A stretch of DNA of 64,000 bases from Aggregatimonas sangjinii (GTDB lineage: Bacteria > Bacteroidota > Bacteroidia > Flavobacteriales > Flavobacteriaceae): positions 879,001-943,000 of the forward strand of contig NZ_CP040710.1 in the NCBI RefSeq assembly GCF_005943945.1, given 5' to 3'. The translations under genes were made by a program, and so were the position numbers. Numbering within the stretch: position 1 is the stretch's first letter; each line of letters starts with the position of its first letter. Positions 36,293 to 45,939 of this stretch are shown piece after piece. The notes beneath the pieces are model-generated. The model did not search any database and was not told where the DNA came from. It worked only from the letters and a program-made list of their open reading frames with translations.

Positions 36293-37152
36293 GAAGGTCA
36301 GTCTTCATAGCGTCCTTTTTTATCGCTCATTTCCTTATAGCACAAATCAATCATCCGAAAGCGAGTCCATCATCAAGGGTTGAACAAGAGGTAGGTCTTT
36401 CCAAAATTACCATCGATTATTCACGACCCGCGGTCAAGGGCCGAAAAATTTTCGGAGACCTTGTACCCTATGGTCGTATTTGGAGGGTAGGGGCCAATGA
36501 ATCCACAAAGTTCACAGTCGATTCAGAGGTAAAGATTATAGGAAATACACTTTCCAAAGGAACCTATGCTTTGTATGCCTTTCCCGAAAATGGTGATTGG
36601 GAGATTGCTTTTCATTCCAATATAGCCCATTGGGGCGATGGTCGAAACGCCTATAACCCGGAGGAAGATGTTTTTCGCATCAAAGTAACACCAGAGCGAA
36701 TCCCGTTTCATCAAGAAAATTTTTTGATTTCTTTTGACAGTTTGACCCATAATTCGGTGACCATGCAATGGCTATGGGACCGCACCAAAATCAGTATTCC
36801 CATACGTTTCGATACGGACGGCTTGATGCGGGAAGAAATTCAGAAGCAACTTCAAGACAATCCTACCGCGCAAACCTATTATGAGGCTGCCCGCTACCTA
36901 CAAGAACAGGGCAAGCAGTATGATACAGCATTGGCCTACCTGAACAAAGCAATAGAACTAGGCGGGGATACCTATTACTTTCATAGGGTGAAGTCTATGG
37001 TCGAAGCGGCTTTGGGCGACTATGTCAGGGCCATAAGTTCTGCGGAAAAATCGTTAGCGCTTGCCGACGCCCAGGACAAGGATGAATTTGTTCGGATGAA
37101 CCAGAAAAACATTGAACTATGGACAGCTCGATTAGAAACCCAGCACAAGTGA
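36289..37152 (+). CDS. DUF2911 secreted protein with C-terminal TPR
   Basis: 287 residues from a TTG start at 36289 that overlaps the ftsY stop. A signal peptide (LRRSVFIASFFIAHFLIAQ) precedes the DUF2911 domain (residues about 25-170: ITIDYSRPAVKGRKIFGDLVPYG and WRVGANESTKF). A helical TPR-like tail follows (AQTYYEAARYLQEQGKQYDTALAYLNKAIELG). The function is unknown; DUF2911 proteins are common secreted or periplasmic proteins of Bacteroidota. The TTG start is rare and should be confirmed. Confidence 0.85.
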   Translation: MRRSVFIASFFIAHFLIAQINHPKASPSSRVEQEVGLSKITIDYSRPAVKGRKIFGDLVPYGRIWRVGANESTKFTVDSEVKIIGNTLSKGTYALYAFPENGDWEIAFHSNIAHWGDGRNAYNPEEDVFRIKVTPERIPFHQENFLISFDSLTHNSVTMQWLWDRTKISIPIRFDTDGLMREEIQKQLQDNPTAQTYYEAARYLQEQGKQYDTALAYLNKAIELGGDTYYFHRVKSMVEAALGDYVRAISSAEKSLALADAQDKDEFVRMNQKNIELWTARLETQHK

Positions 37153-38819
37153 GAGCCCTTATTACCTTCTTATGTATCGCAACGCTCGTTTTTTCTTGTA
37201 AAACAGAGCAAAAGGAAGCTAAGGAAGTAGTGTTATGGACACCCTACAACGATTCCGCCGAAGTAGCCGCCAACAAAGACCACGAAATTGAAAGGATGCA
37301 GTATAAATTGATTCAGTCGAAGGTCTTGGACAAAAATGACGTTTTCCTCCCCTTGTATCCTGAAGTATCCAAAATGTCGGAGGAGGAGTATGCCGCGCTG
37401 AAACCATTGATTTTAGAGCAGGATATTCCAACAATACAGAGCGCTATCGCCAGCGGCAAACTCACCTACGAGAAGCTGGTACTTTTTTACCTCCACCGGA
37501 TCTACGCTTATGAGTTGAGCAATGCCACCACCTTGAATACAGTTATCGCATTAAACGAATCGGTTGTGGAGGAAGCTCGAAAATTAGATGAACTTCAGAT
37601 GCGCCCTTCCGAAAAGCGCCATCCTATTTACGGAATGCCCATTCTCCTAAAGGATAACATCAATACGGAAGGGATGCCAACAACAGCGGGCGCCATCGCC
37701 CTACTTCAAAATGAAGTGGATGATGCTTTCATTGTCCAGGGCTTAAAACAGCACGGTGCGCTGATTCTTGGTAAAGTGAATCTGAGCGAGTGGGCCTACT
37801 TTTTATGTAGCGGATGCCCTGTGGGCTACAGCGCCGTGGGCGGACAGACTCTGAATCCCTATGGACGACGTATTTTTGAGACCGGCGGTTCGAGTTCGGG
37901 AAGCGGAACCTCGGTTGCTGCGAATTATGCCGTTGGCGCTGTGGGTACCGAAACGTCCGGTTCTATTCTTTCGCCGAGTAGTCAAAATTCCGTGGTAGGC
38001 TTAAAACCTACCATTGGACTATTGAGCAGGGGCGGAATCGTTCCGATTTCCAGTACCTTGGATACCCCGGGGCCGATGACAAAAAATGTCGTGGACAATG
38101 CAATTCTTCTTTCAGCAATGACCGGGAAAGACGGAACAGATCAGGCTTCGGTGACGACCGATAAAACTTTCTACGACGATTTGGAGGAGGTTTCCTTGAG
38201 GGGAAAGCGCTTTGGCGCTATAAAGGGTCTAATGGAAGGCGATTCCATCTACAAAATTACCATTGAAAAGATGCGTGAGGCTGGAGCCGAGATTATCGAA
38301 TTTACCCCTCCAGAGGTGCAGATGGATGGTTTTCTAAGTATTCTGAATATCGATATGCGAAATGACCTTCCCATTTATATAAAGAATAATGTAAAAAATA
38401 CGGATGAGGTTACCATCAAGTCTATTGCCGATGCGGTGGTCTTCAACGCAACCGATTCTTTGGTGCGCATCCCTTACGGTCAAACACTTTTTGAAGGCAT
38501 TTTGGCCGATTCCACATCGCCGGAAGGTCTGGTTGAAATAAAAAATAGGTTGGAAAAAAACGGACGTTCTTTTTTCGATACGGCTATGAACGCCAATCAG
38601 TTGGATGCTGTTTTGTCCATTAATAATTATCATGCAGGTTATGCCGCCGTTGCGAAATATCCCGCATTGACAGTACCCATGGGATACAAGGCCAGTGGTG
38701 AACCGATCAGCCTCACTTTTATCGGTAAGCAGTTTAAAGAAGATGAACTATTGCGCTTGGGACGTGCCTTCGAACAACTTTCAAAGACGCGTAAGCTCCC
38801 CGAGGACTATAAAGATTGA
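37149..38819 (+). CDS. Amidase-signature-family lipoprotein
   Basis: About 556 residues. A GTG at 37149 overlaps the DUF2911 stop (GTGA), and the product starts with a lipoprotein signal peptide (VRALITFLCIATLVFSC). The alternative ATG 37119 adds ten residues and a 34-bp overlap. The amidase signature motifs are intact: the catalytic Lys in PILLKDNINTEG, and the serine-rich GGSSSGSGTSVAANYAVGAVGTETSGS. The enzyme would cleave amides in the periplasm or at the outer membrane; GatA-like cytosolic roles are excluded by the lipobox. Third gene of the coupled ftsY chain. Confidence 0.87.
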   Translation: MRALITFLCIATLVFSCKTEQKEAKEVVLWTPYNDSAEVAANKDHEIERMQYKLIQSKVLDKNDVFLPLYPEVSKMSEEEYAALKPLILEQDIPTIQSAIASGKLTYEKLVLFYLHRIYAYELSNATTLNTVIALNESVVEEARKLDELQMRPSEKRHPIYGMPILLKDNINTEGMPTTAGAIALLQNEVDDAFIVQGLKQHGALILGKVNLSEWAYFLCSGCPVGYSAVGGQTLNPYGRRIFETGGSSSGSGTSVAANYAVGAVGTETSGSILSPSSQNSVVGLKPTIGLLSRGGIVPISSTLDTPGPMTKNVVDNAILLSAMTGKDGTDQASVTTDKTFYDDLEEVSLRGKRFGAIKGLMEGDSIYKITIEKMREAGAEIIEFTPPEVQMDGFLSILNIDMRNDLPIYIKNNVKNTDEVTIKSIADAVVFNATDSLVRIPYGQTLFEGILADSTSPEGLVEIKNRLEKNGRSFFDTAMNANQLDAVLSINNYHAGYAAVAKYPALTVPMGYKASGEPISLTFIGKQFKEDELLRLGRAFEQLSKTRKLPEDYKD

Positions 38820-38835
38820 TTCTGTTTGCGCTTTG

Positions 38836-39957
38836 CTAGTTGATTAAGGCCGAAATTCTTTCCCACAGCTGGTTATCGAAGCTTGAAGGGCCCAGTTGAT
38901 TTTCGCCAGCATCTTCGCCCAATCGAACTATGACCAAACCTTCACTAGGAACGACATAGAGTTTTTGATCGTTCTTGCCCAATCCTGCATAGGTATCGGC
39001 AGGGGCATTCGGCAGTAACTCCCCAGAGAATATCTCTTGGGTCGCCGTTCCCATATGACTGTCTTGTCCGTTCAACCACCACAGATAACCATACGATTCA
39101 TTGAGGTCCTGCGACTTGGTTTTCATTTCGGTTAGATAGGATGCATCACCAAGAATCGTTTCATCGTTCCAGATACCATTGTTCAAATTCAAGAGTCCGA
39201 AACGTGCCATACCTCTGGCAGTACTATAAAATGTATTGTTGTCTCCATTCGGGATCCATATACCGTTCATTCCTATTTTATCACGTAATTGGGCGTTAAA
39301 ATAGGTGATAAAAGGCGTATCGGCCGCATTGGCGATAACATCCTGCAACAGGGTGTAGGGGCCGTTGTGGTAACTCCATCTGGTGCCAGGTTCGGCCTCA
39401 TATTTCAAACAATCGGGGTCGGTACAGGAAAAAATCAGAAGATTGTTCCTGAGTCCCGAAGTCATGGTAAGTTGGTTTCGAATGGTGATTTCACCCTCCT
39501 CCTCGGCGGTCATGCTAGTCCAGCCTTCGCCAAGATATTTCGAGCTAGGCTCGTTCAAATTTAGGAGTCCTTGTTCCTGGGCGATACCTACGGTAAAGCT
39601 GGTTAGGGTTTTTCCCGCGGAAGCCCAATACCATATGCTATCGGTAGTAAACGACCCAAAGTATTTTTCAATCGCGATCTTCCCATCTTTTAGAATGATA
39701 AAGGCCTTGGTATTTTTTTCGTCTAATAACTGGTACAAGGCCGTTTCGGCCTGCGAATTCCATCCCAATTCGTCTAAGCTCGTGGTTTCCCAGGTTGAAG
39801 TTCCCGTTCCGGGAAAGTAAATCTCCCCAGTTTCTGTTGGGATCTCGGTATCTGGGTCCGATTGTGTTTGCTCTTCACCTGCTTCCTCATTTTCGGAACA
39901 ACCATAGCTGCCTAGAAAAATGATGCTTAGCAGTAAAATGATTCGGGATTTCATCAT
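38836..39957 (-). CDS. Serine hydrolase lipoprotein, beta-lactamase fold (class C-like)
   Basis: 373 residues with a lipoprotein signal (MMKSRIILLLSIIFLGSYGC). It has the serine nucleophile motif SAGKT in WASAGKTLTSFTVG (SxxK), the YHN motif in WSYHNGPY (YxN), and a C-terminal segment with LVIVRLGED in place of the KTG triad. It belongs to the class C beta-lactamase and D-aminopeptidase-like esterases. Bacteroidota members are usually peptidases or esterases, not resistance enzymes. It is convergent with the amidase gene. Confidence 0.88.
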   Translation of the reverse strand: MMKSRIILLLSIIFLGSYGCSENEEAGEEQTQSDPDTEIPTETGEIYFPGTGTSTWETTSLDELGWNSQAETALYQLLDEKNTKAFIILKDGKIAIEKYFGSFTTDSIWYWASAGKTLTSFTVGIAQEQGLLNLNEPSSKYLGEGWTSMTAEEEGEITIRNQLTMTSGLRNNLLIFSCTDPDCLKYEAEPGTRWSYHNGPYTLLQDVIANAADTPFITYFNAQLRDKIGMNGIWIPNGDNNTFYSTARGMARFGLLNLNNGIWNDETILGDASYLTEMKTKSQDLNESYGYLWWLNGQDSHMGTATQEIFSGELLPNAPADTYAGLGKNDQKLYVVPSEGLVIVRLGEDAGENQLGPSSFDNQLWERISALIN

Positions 39958-40109
39958 TATTTTTTCGATTTGACACTGAAAAGGCCTAAAAGTTTAATCT
40001 TAAAGACATTAACTTGGGGGTGTACTAACGAAAAAAAAGGGGATGATAGTGTACGAAGTCGGCTTTTTTTGATAAGGCAGCCTCAACTTCCAAACTTTTT
40101 TATGAAGAA

Positions 40110-40379
40110 CTATTCATCGGAACAATTATCCCTGATAAATTCCAATTGGGTTCGTTGTTCCTCGGTTATGAAGTCACGACAGCTTCCCGATAAGATACTG
40201 TTCACGTCTGCCCTAATTTCTGAACAGGACTCATTGTTGTCGACATCATTGTCAAGTCTTTCGATTAAAGTTGCACATTCCGCAGCATCTAAAGTGTCTT
40301 TGACATCCTCGGCAACGGAACAACCGATAAATGTTGAAAAAAGAATGGTCGTAATAGTAAGTTGTAGTGATTTCTTCAT
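40110..40379 (-). CDS. Small lipoprotein of unknown function (89 aa)
   Basis: 89 residues with a lipoprotein signal peptide (MKKSLQLTITTILFSTFIGC). The mature part (about 70 residues, with AECATLIERLDNDVDNNESC and SCRDFITEEQRTQLEFIRDNC) has four cysteines and may form disulfide bonds. No family is recognised. The ends of the convergent lipoprotein gene at 39957 and of a gene remnant at 40416 flank it. Confidence 0.62.
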   Translation of the reverse strand: MKKSLQLTITTILFSTFIGCSVAEDVKDTLDAAECATLIERLDNDVDNNESCSEIRADVNSILSGSCRDFITEEQRTQLEFIRDNCSDE

Positions 40380-40415
40380 GGTGGCCTTGTTTATAGGATA
40401 TAGGTGGATGATTGC

Positions 40416-40615
40416 TTAATTTTCTTGCATGGTATAAGAGATATCAGTGAACGTTCCTTCCGTAATGTTATACGCTACATTGGTTTCGCTATTGGTACCA
40501 TTAGAACGAAACTCCCCTGAAAGAAGTTGTTTTTCCATGTTTAGGACGATGCCCTTAATGTAAATTTCGTGTGGTTCAGTGTTATCGTAGATAGATCTAT
40601 ATCTTCACTTTTATC
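40416..40615 (-). pseudogene. Remnant of the 3' end of an unknown gene
   Basis: In one minus-strand frame the sequence reads DNTEPHEIYIKGIVLN, then MEKQLLSGEFRSNGTNSETN, then VAYNITEGTFTDISYTMQEN and a stop at 40416. A few bases upstream a second frame gives EYPNDKSEDIDLSTIT, so the two would join after a frameshift near 40590. No start codon or full domain is visible. It looks like the eroded 3' part of a gene. The rest of 40380-40766 is non-coding. Confidence 0.35.
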
Positions 40616-40766
40616 GTTAGGGTATTCTAGGGATAACGGGCTTTGGCGTCGTTGATTATGATATTTCTATATATTATTTGAATACAGTACTTTCCTTAAG
40701 TCGGACTGATTTCATCTCTCAACAATTCATTAAAAAGCCAATGGCGTAGACCCATTCTATTCCATA

Positions 40767-41636
40767 TCAAATATCACAAATGGTGATACCTTCCCTTAGA
40801 GCGGCTATCTTATCGGGATAGGTAGGTATGAATTCCTGCGCAACATGCCCTTTGTAACCGGTTGCCAAAATAGCTTTCATAATGGCGGGATAATTCAATT
40901 CCTGGGAATCGTTGATTTCATTCCTGCCAGGGTTGCCACCCGTATGGTAATGTCCGAAATATTGGTGGTAGTCGTGAATATTGCGAATAATATCACCTTC
41001 CATGATTTGCATATGGTAAATGTCGTACAGCAATTTGAAGTTCTCCGAACCCAGTCTTCTGCATAGCTCTACACCCCAAAGCGTATTATCGCACATATAG
41101 TCTTTGTGGTCTACCTTTGAATTCAATAATTCCATTTGAAGAACGACACCATGCTTTTCGGCTACTGACAAGATTTGTTTTAACCCGACCACGCAGTTTT
41201 GAAGTCCGACAAGGTCATTCATTCCGTTGCGGTTACCGCTAAAGCAGATTAGATTGGTATAGCCTGCTTCGGCCACTAAAGGGATTACCCGCAAATAATC
41301 CGCAATCAATTCTTTATGAAGTTTCGGGTCGTTCCAACCTTCCAAAATCCCTTTACCGGCACCCCAGCACATCGAGGCGTGAATGTTGTATTTTTTCATC
41401 AAGGGCCAGTCTTCGGGCCCTGTTAAATCCATGGCGGAAACACCCAATTCGTTCAGACTCTTCAAAAAGTCTTCCATGGGTATCGAATCATAGCACCAAC
41501 GACAGACACTATGATTGATATTGCCTTTAAGTCCGTTGGTATTCTTGTGAGAGGCATTCATGGCCTTAGCTGAATTGCCCGCCAACAACCCTACGGATGC
41601 TATTGCGGATGTTCCGATAAAATTTCTTCTTTTCAT
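40767..41636 (-). CDS. Tat-exported hydroxypyruvate isomerase-like TIM-barrel protein
   Basis: 289 residues. The twin-Arg-like signal MKRRNFIGTSAIASVG suggests Tat export, as in many Bacteroidota proteins of this type. The sugar phosphate isomerase/epimerase (AP endonuclease 2-like) barrel contains LQMELLNSKVDHKDYM and LYDIYHMQIMEGDI, which carry the metal-binding Glu and Asp/His residues of the Hyi family. This fits a hydroxypyruvate isomerase-like enzyme acting on small oxo-sugars; the substrate is uncertain. The gene is divergent from the DUF3820 gene. Confidence 0.88.
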   Translation of the reverse strand: MKRRNFIGTSAIASVGLLAGNSAKAMNASHKNTNGLKGNINHSVCRWCYDSIPMEDFLKSLNELGVSAMDLTGPEDWPLMKKYNIHASMCWGAGKGILEGWNDPKLHKELIADYLRVIPLVAEAGYTNLICFSGNRNGMNDLVGLQNCVVGLKQILSVAEKHGVVLQMELLNSKVDHKDYMCDNTLWGVELCRRLGSENFKLLYDIYHMQIMEGDIIRNIHDYHQYFGHYHTGGNPGRNEINDSQELNYPAIMKAILATGYKGHVAQEFIPTYPDKIAALREGITICDI

Positions 41637-41684
41637 ATGTTCGGTTTCGTACTGTCATTAAAGATAACATAATTACTTTTACCT

Positions 41685-41924
41685 ATGGATTTGACGCCGG
41701 ATAGACAAAAATTGATCGAGCTTGCCCATTACCGTATGCCCTTCGGGAAGTTCAAAGGGCGGTATTTGGTTGACTTGCCCGAACCCTATCTCATTTGGTT
41801 CAAGCAAAAGGGCTACCCCGAGGGAAAATTGGGGCATTTACTCGAATCAATGACCGAAATTAAGATAAACGGATTGGAACCGATCATCCGTAAAATCCAA
41901 AAAGATTTTCCTAGGCGATTCTAA
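41685..41924 (+). CDS. DUF3820 protein (79 aa)
   Basis: 79 residues matching DUF3820: ELAHYRMPFGKFKGRYLVDLPEPYLIWF followed by a short helical tail. A related segment forms the C-terminus of the exonuclease at 31465. It is 51 bp upstream of pyrG and co-oriented, possibly in one transcript. Its function is unknown; a nucleic-acid-related role would fit the exonuclease fusion. Confidence 0.87.
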   Translation: MDLTPDRQKLIELAHYRMPFGKFKGRYLVDLPEPYLIWFKQKGYPEGKLGHLLESMTEIKINGLEPIIRKIQKDFPRRF

Positions 41925-41933
41925 AGATTGTAA

Positions 41934-43613
<1,680 letters not shown>

Positions 43614-43723
43614 ACCGCTCTTTTGGGCATATATTTGTTGACACTGAATTAGTTTCGGTGACCAAACCTAACCGTCAGGTGCCTGCAACCTCAAAAGTCT
43701 TGAAAATCAAAGTAAAATTTTAG

Positions 43724-45577
43724 ATGGAAGAAAAGAAAATCGATATCAATTCCATTATCGGCTTCGTGCTGATATTCGGAATTCTCATATTCATGTTTTA
43801 TCAAAACAAGCCCACTCCGGAGCAACTGGAGGCCGAGAAGGCAAAGCAGGAGCAAGTAGAGGCGGAGAAGGCTACTACCGAAAGTGCGATTGAAGCTGCG
43901 CCTGTTGATGATAGCGTTGCGGTTAACTTGCAGGATTCCACAGCCGTGGCAAATTACAAAGGCGCAATAGGGGCTTTCGGATATACCGCTGCAACCGAGG
44001 GTACCACAACTTTGGAAAACGAGCTGGTCGTCCTAAAGGTGAGTAATAAAGGGGGACAGGTGGTTGAGGCGAAGATGAAAAATTTCGTTGCCTATGATTC
44101 GGTACCCGTGTATTTGGTAAAGGATGGCAATGCCGCTTTCGGTTTGGATTTTACGACAACCGACAACAGGACCCTCAACACCAAAGACCTTTATTTTGAA
44201 CCCTCACTAAGTAAAAACGGTGCCAACCAAGTGCTTTCGATGAAGGCTAAGGTGGCGGCCAATAAGTTCTTGGAATACCGCTATGAAATGAAACCGGATG
44301 ATTATCTAGTTGATTTCACCTTGCGTTCTCAAGGTTTAGAAAGGATTGTAAATTCTTCTAAACCAGTAAAATTAGAGTGGAAACTTAAAGGAATACGTCA
44401 CAACAAGAGTGTACAGTATGAAAATCGGTATACCGAGATCATGCGAAATTTCGACGATGGAAAGGTCGACTATCTTTCCGCTGGTAGTGATGATGAGGAA
44501 ACCGATGAAGATGTACAATGGATATCGTTCAAGCAGCATTTCTTCACCTCGATTCTGGCCACCAAAAAGAATTTTGAAATTGCCGAATTAAGTTCCAAGA
44601 ATTTGGTGGAAGAGGAAAGTAAAGATGTTGCCTTCACGAAAGAATTTGCGGCCTCGATTCCCCTAGCGATGGAGGGTGGCGAATTGTCGGAAAATTTGAA
44701 TTGGTACTATGGTCCTGCGGATGTTGAGGTATTGAAGCAATACGATGAGTATGGCTTGGACGATACCATCTATTTCGGCTGGGGTATTTTCGGATGGATC
44801 AACCGCTATGTCTTTACGCCTTTTTACTCGCTTTTAAGTGGCTTTTTACCTTATGGCATAGCCATTATCATTATGACAATTCTTGTACGTTTGGCCATGT
44901 CGCCGGTCACTTATAAGTCCTATTTATCACAAGCCAAAATGAAGGTATTGAAACCGGAGATTACCGAGCTCGGTGAAAAATATAAGGATAATGCCATGAA
45001 AAAACAGCAGGAAACCATGAAGCTGTACAACAAGGCAGGGGTGAGCCCCATGAGTGGTTGTGTGCCGGCCTTACTGCAGATGCCTATTTTCTATGCACTC
45101 TTTATGTTCTTCCCCACCTCTTTCGCTTTGCGTCAGAAATCGTTTTTATGGGCAGATGACTTGTCGTCCTACGATAGTATAGCACAGCTGCCTTTTGAAA
45201 TTCCTTTCTACGGCGATCACGTAAGTCTGTTTCCGATATTGGCATCCATCGCGATTTTCTTTTACATGACGATGACTACTGGACAGAACATGCCCTCTCA
45301 GCCAGGAATGCCCAACATGAAGTTTATCATGTATCTAATGCCACTGATGATGCTGTTCTTTTTCAACAATTACGCGAGTGGTCTGAGTCTGTATTATTTC
45401 ATCTCCAACCTGATTACGATCGGAATCATGTTGGTCATCAAGAAGTTTATTCTGGATGATGCTAAAATACACGCGCAAATTCAGGAAAATAAAAAGAAAC
45501 CGAAGAAGGAAAACAAGTTCCAGAAAAAGATGCGCGAGATGATGGAGCAAGCCGAAGCGCAGAAAAAAGCGAAGTAA
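43724..45577 (+). CDS. yidC: Membrane protein insertase YidC
   Basis: 617 residues. The N-terminal membrane segment (DINSIIGFVLIFGILIFMFY) is followed by a charged linker and a beta-rich periplasmic domain (about 90-360). The conserved C-terminal core has five membrane helices (ISNLITIGIMLVIKKFIL among them), with the signature segment SPVTYKSYLSQAKMKVLKPEI and the Gly-Cys-Val-Pro-Ala loop. A basic tail ends the protein. It inserts inner-membrane proteins with or without SecYEG. All expected parts are present. Confidence 0.97.
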   Translation: MEEKKIDINSIIGFVLIFGILIFMFYQNKPTPEQLEAEKAKQEQVEAEKATTESAIEAAPVDDSVAVNLQDSTAVANYKGAIGAFGYTAATEGTTTLENELVVLKVSNKGGQVVEAKMKNFVAYDSVPVYLVKDGNAAFGLDFTTTDNRTLNTKDLYFEPSLSKNGANQVLSMKAKVAANKFLEYRYEMKPDDYLVDFTLRSQGLERIVNSSKPVKLEWKLKGIRHNKSVQYENRYTEIMRNFDDGKVDYLSAGSDDEETDEDVQWISFKQHFFTSILATKKNFEIAELSSKNLVEEESKDVAFTKEFAASIPLAMEGGELSENLNWYYGPADVEVLKQYDEYGLDDTIYFGWGIFGWINRYVFTPFYSLLSGFLPYGIAIIIMTILVRLAMSPVTYKSYLSQAKMKVLKPEITELGEKYKDNAMKKQQETMKLYNKAGVSPMSGCVPALLQMPIFYALFMFFPTSFALRQKSFLWADDLSSYDSIAQLPFEIPFYGDHVSLFPILASIAIFFYMTMTTGQNMPSQPGMPNMKFIMYLMPLMMLFFFNNYASGLSLYYFISNLITIGIMLVIKKFILDDAKIHAQIQENKKKPKKENKFQKKMREMMEQAEAQKKAK

Positions 45578-45681
45578 TCGAGTAAAAAGCTGGTTCTTCA
45601 GATATTGGGCGGTACCCAAAAGTATAAAATAGAGGGTTCAAAAGCTCAAACCCTCGGAGCACAATTCATGTTATTTATAAC

Positions 45682-45712
45682 AAAAAACCCCGGCCGTTAG
45701 GCTGGGATTTTT
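45682..45712 (+). terminator. Intrinsic terminator after yidC
   Basis: A GC-rich hairpin (CCCGGCC facing GGCTGGG with one G-U pair) flanked by A5 and T5, 105 bp past the yidC stop. It can work in the + direction. Between it and 45871 there is only AT-rich sequence. Confidence 0.65.
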
Positions 45713-45870
45713 AGCAGTAACTAGGTTATGTTTGGTAAGATTTGGGACTGTAAATATGTGTTTTATTTCCTCCTGAAAAAAAACTTAGTTGTCAAGTCCG
45801 CTATTTTGTATGCTAAACCGTCCGAAGGCGTTGTCTGAAATTTTGTGGTGCTTGAAAAGGTCTTTCAAAC

Positions 45871-45911
45871 AAAAAACTTCCAAGCAACGGTTTCCCGCAT
45901 CTTGGAAGTTT
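45871..45911 (-). terminator. Intrinsic terminator of the four-domain fasciclin gene
   Basis: Perfect 11-bp stem AAACTTCCAAG / CTTGGAAGTTT (45874-45884 and 45901-45911), with an A-rich left arm that becomes the U run in the minus direction. It lies 29 bp past the fasciclin stop. Confidence 0.75.
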
Positions 45912-45939
45912 CTACAACCAACCAATAGTCAACTATATT

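Noticed and set aside
38836-39957. Beta-lactamase resistance gene
   Set aside because: The fold and the SxxK and YxN motifs are shared with esterases and peptidases; the KTG triad is not clear and Bacteroidota lipoproteins of this type are not resistance enzymes as a rule.
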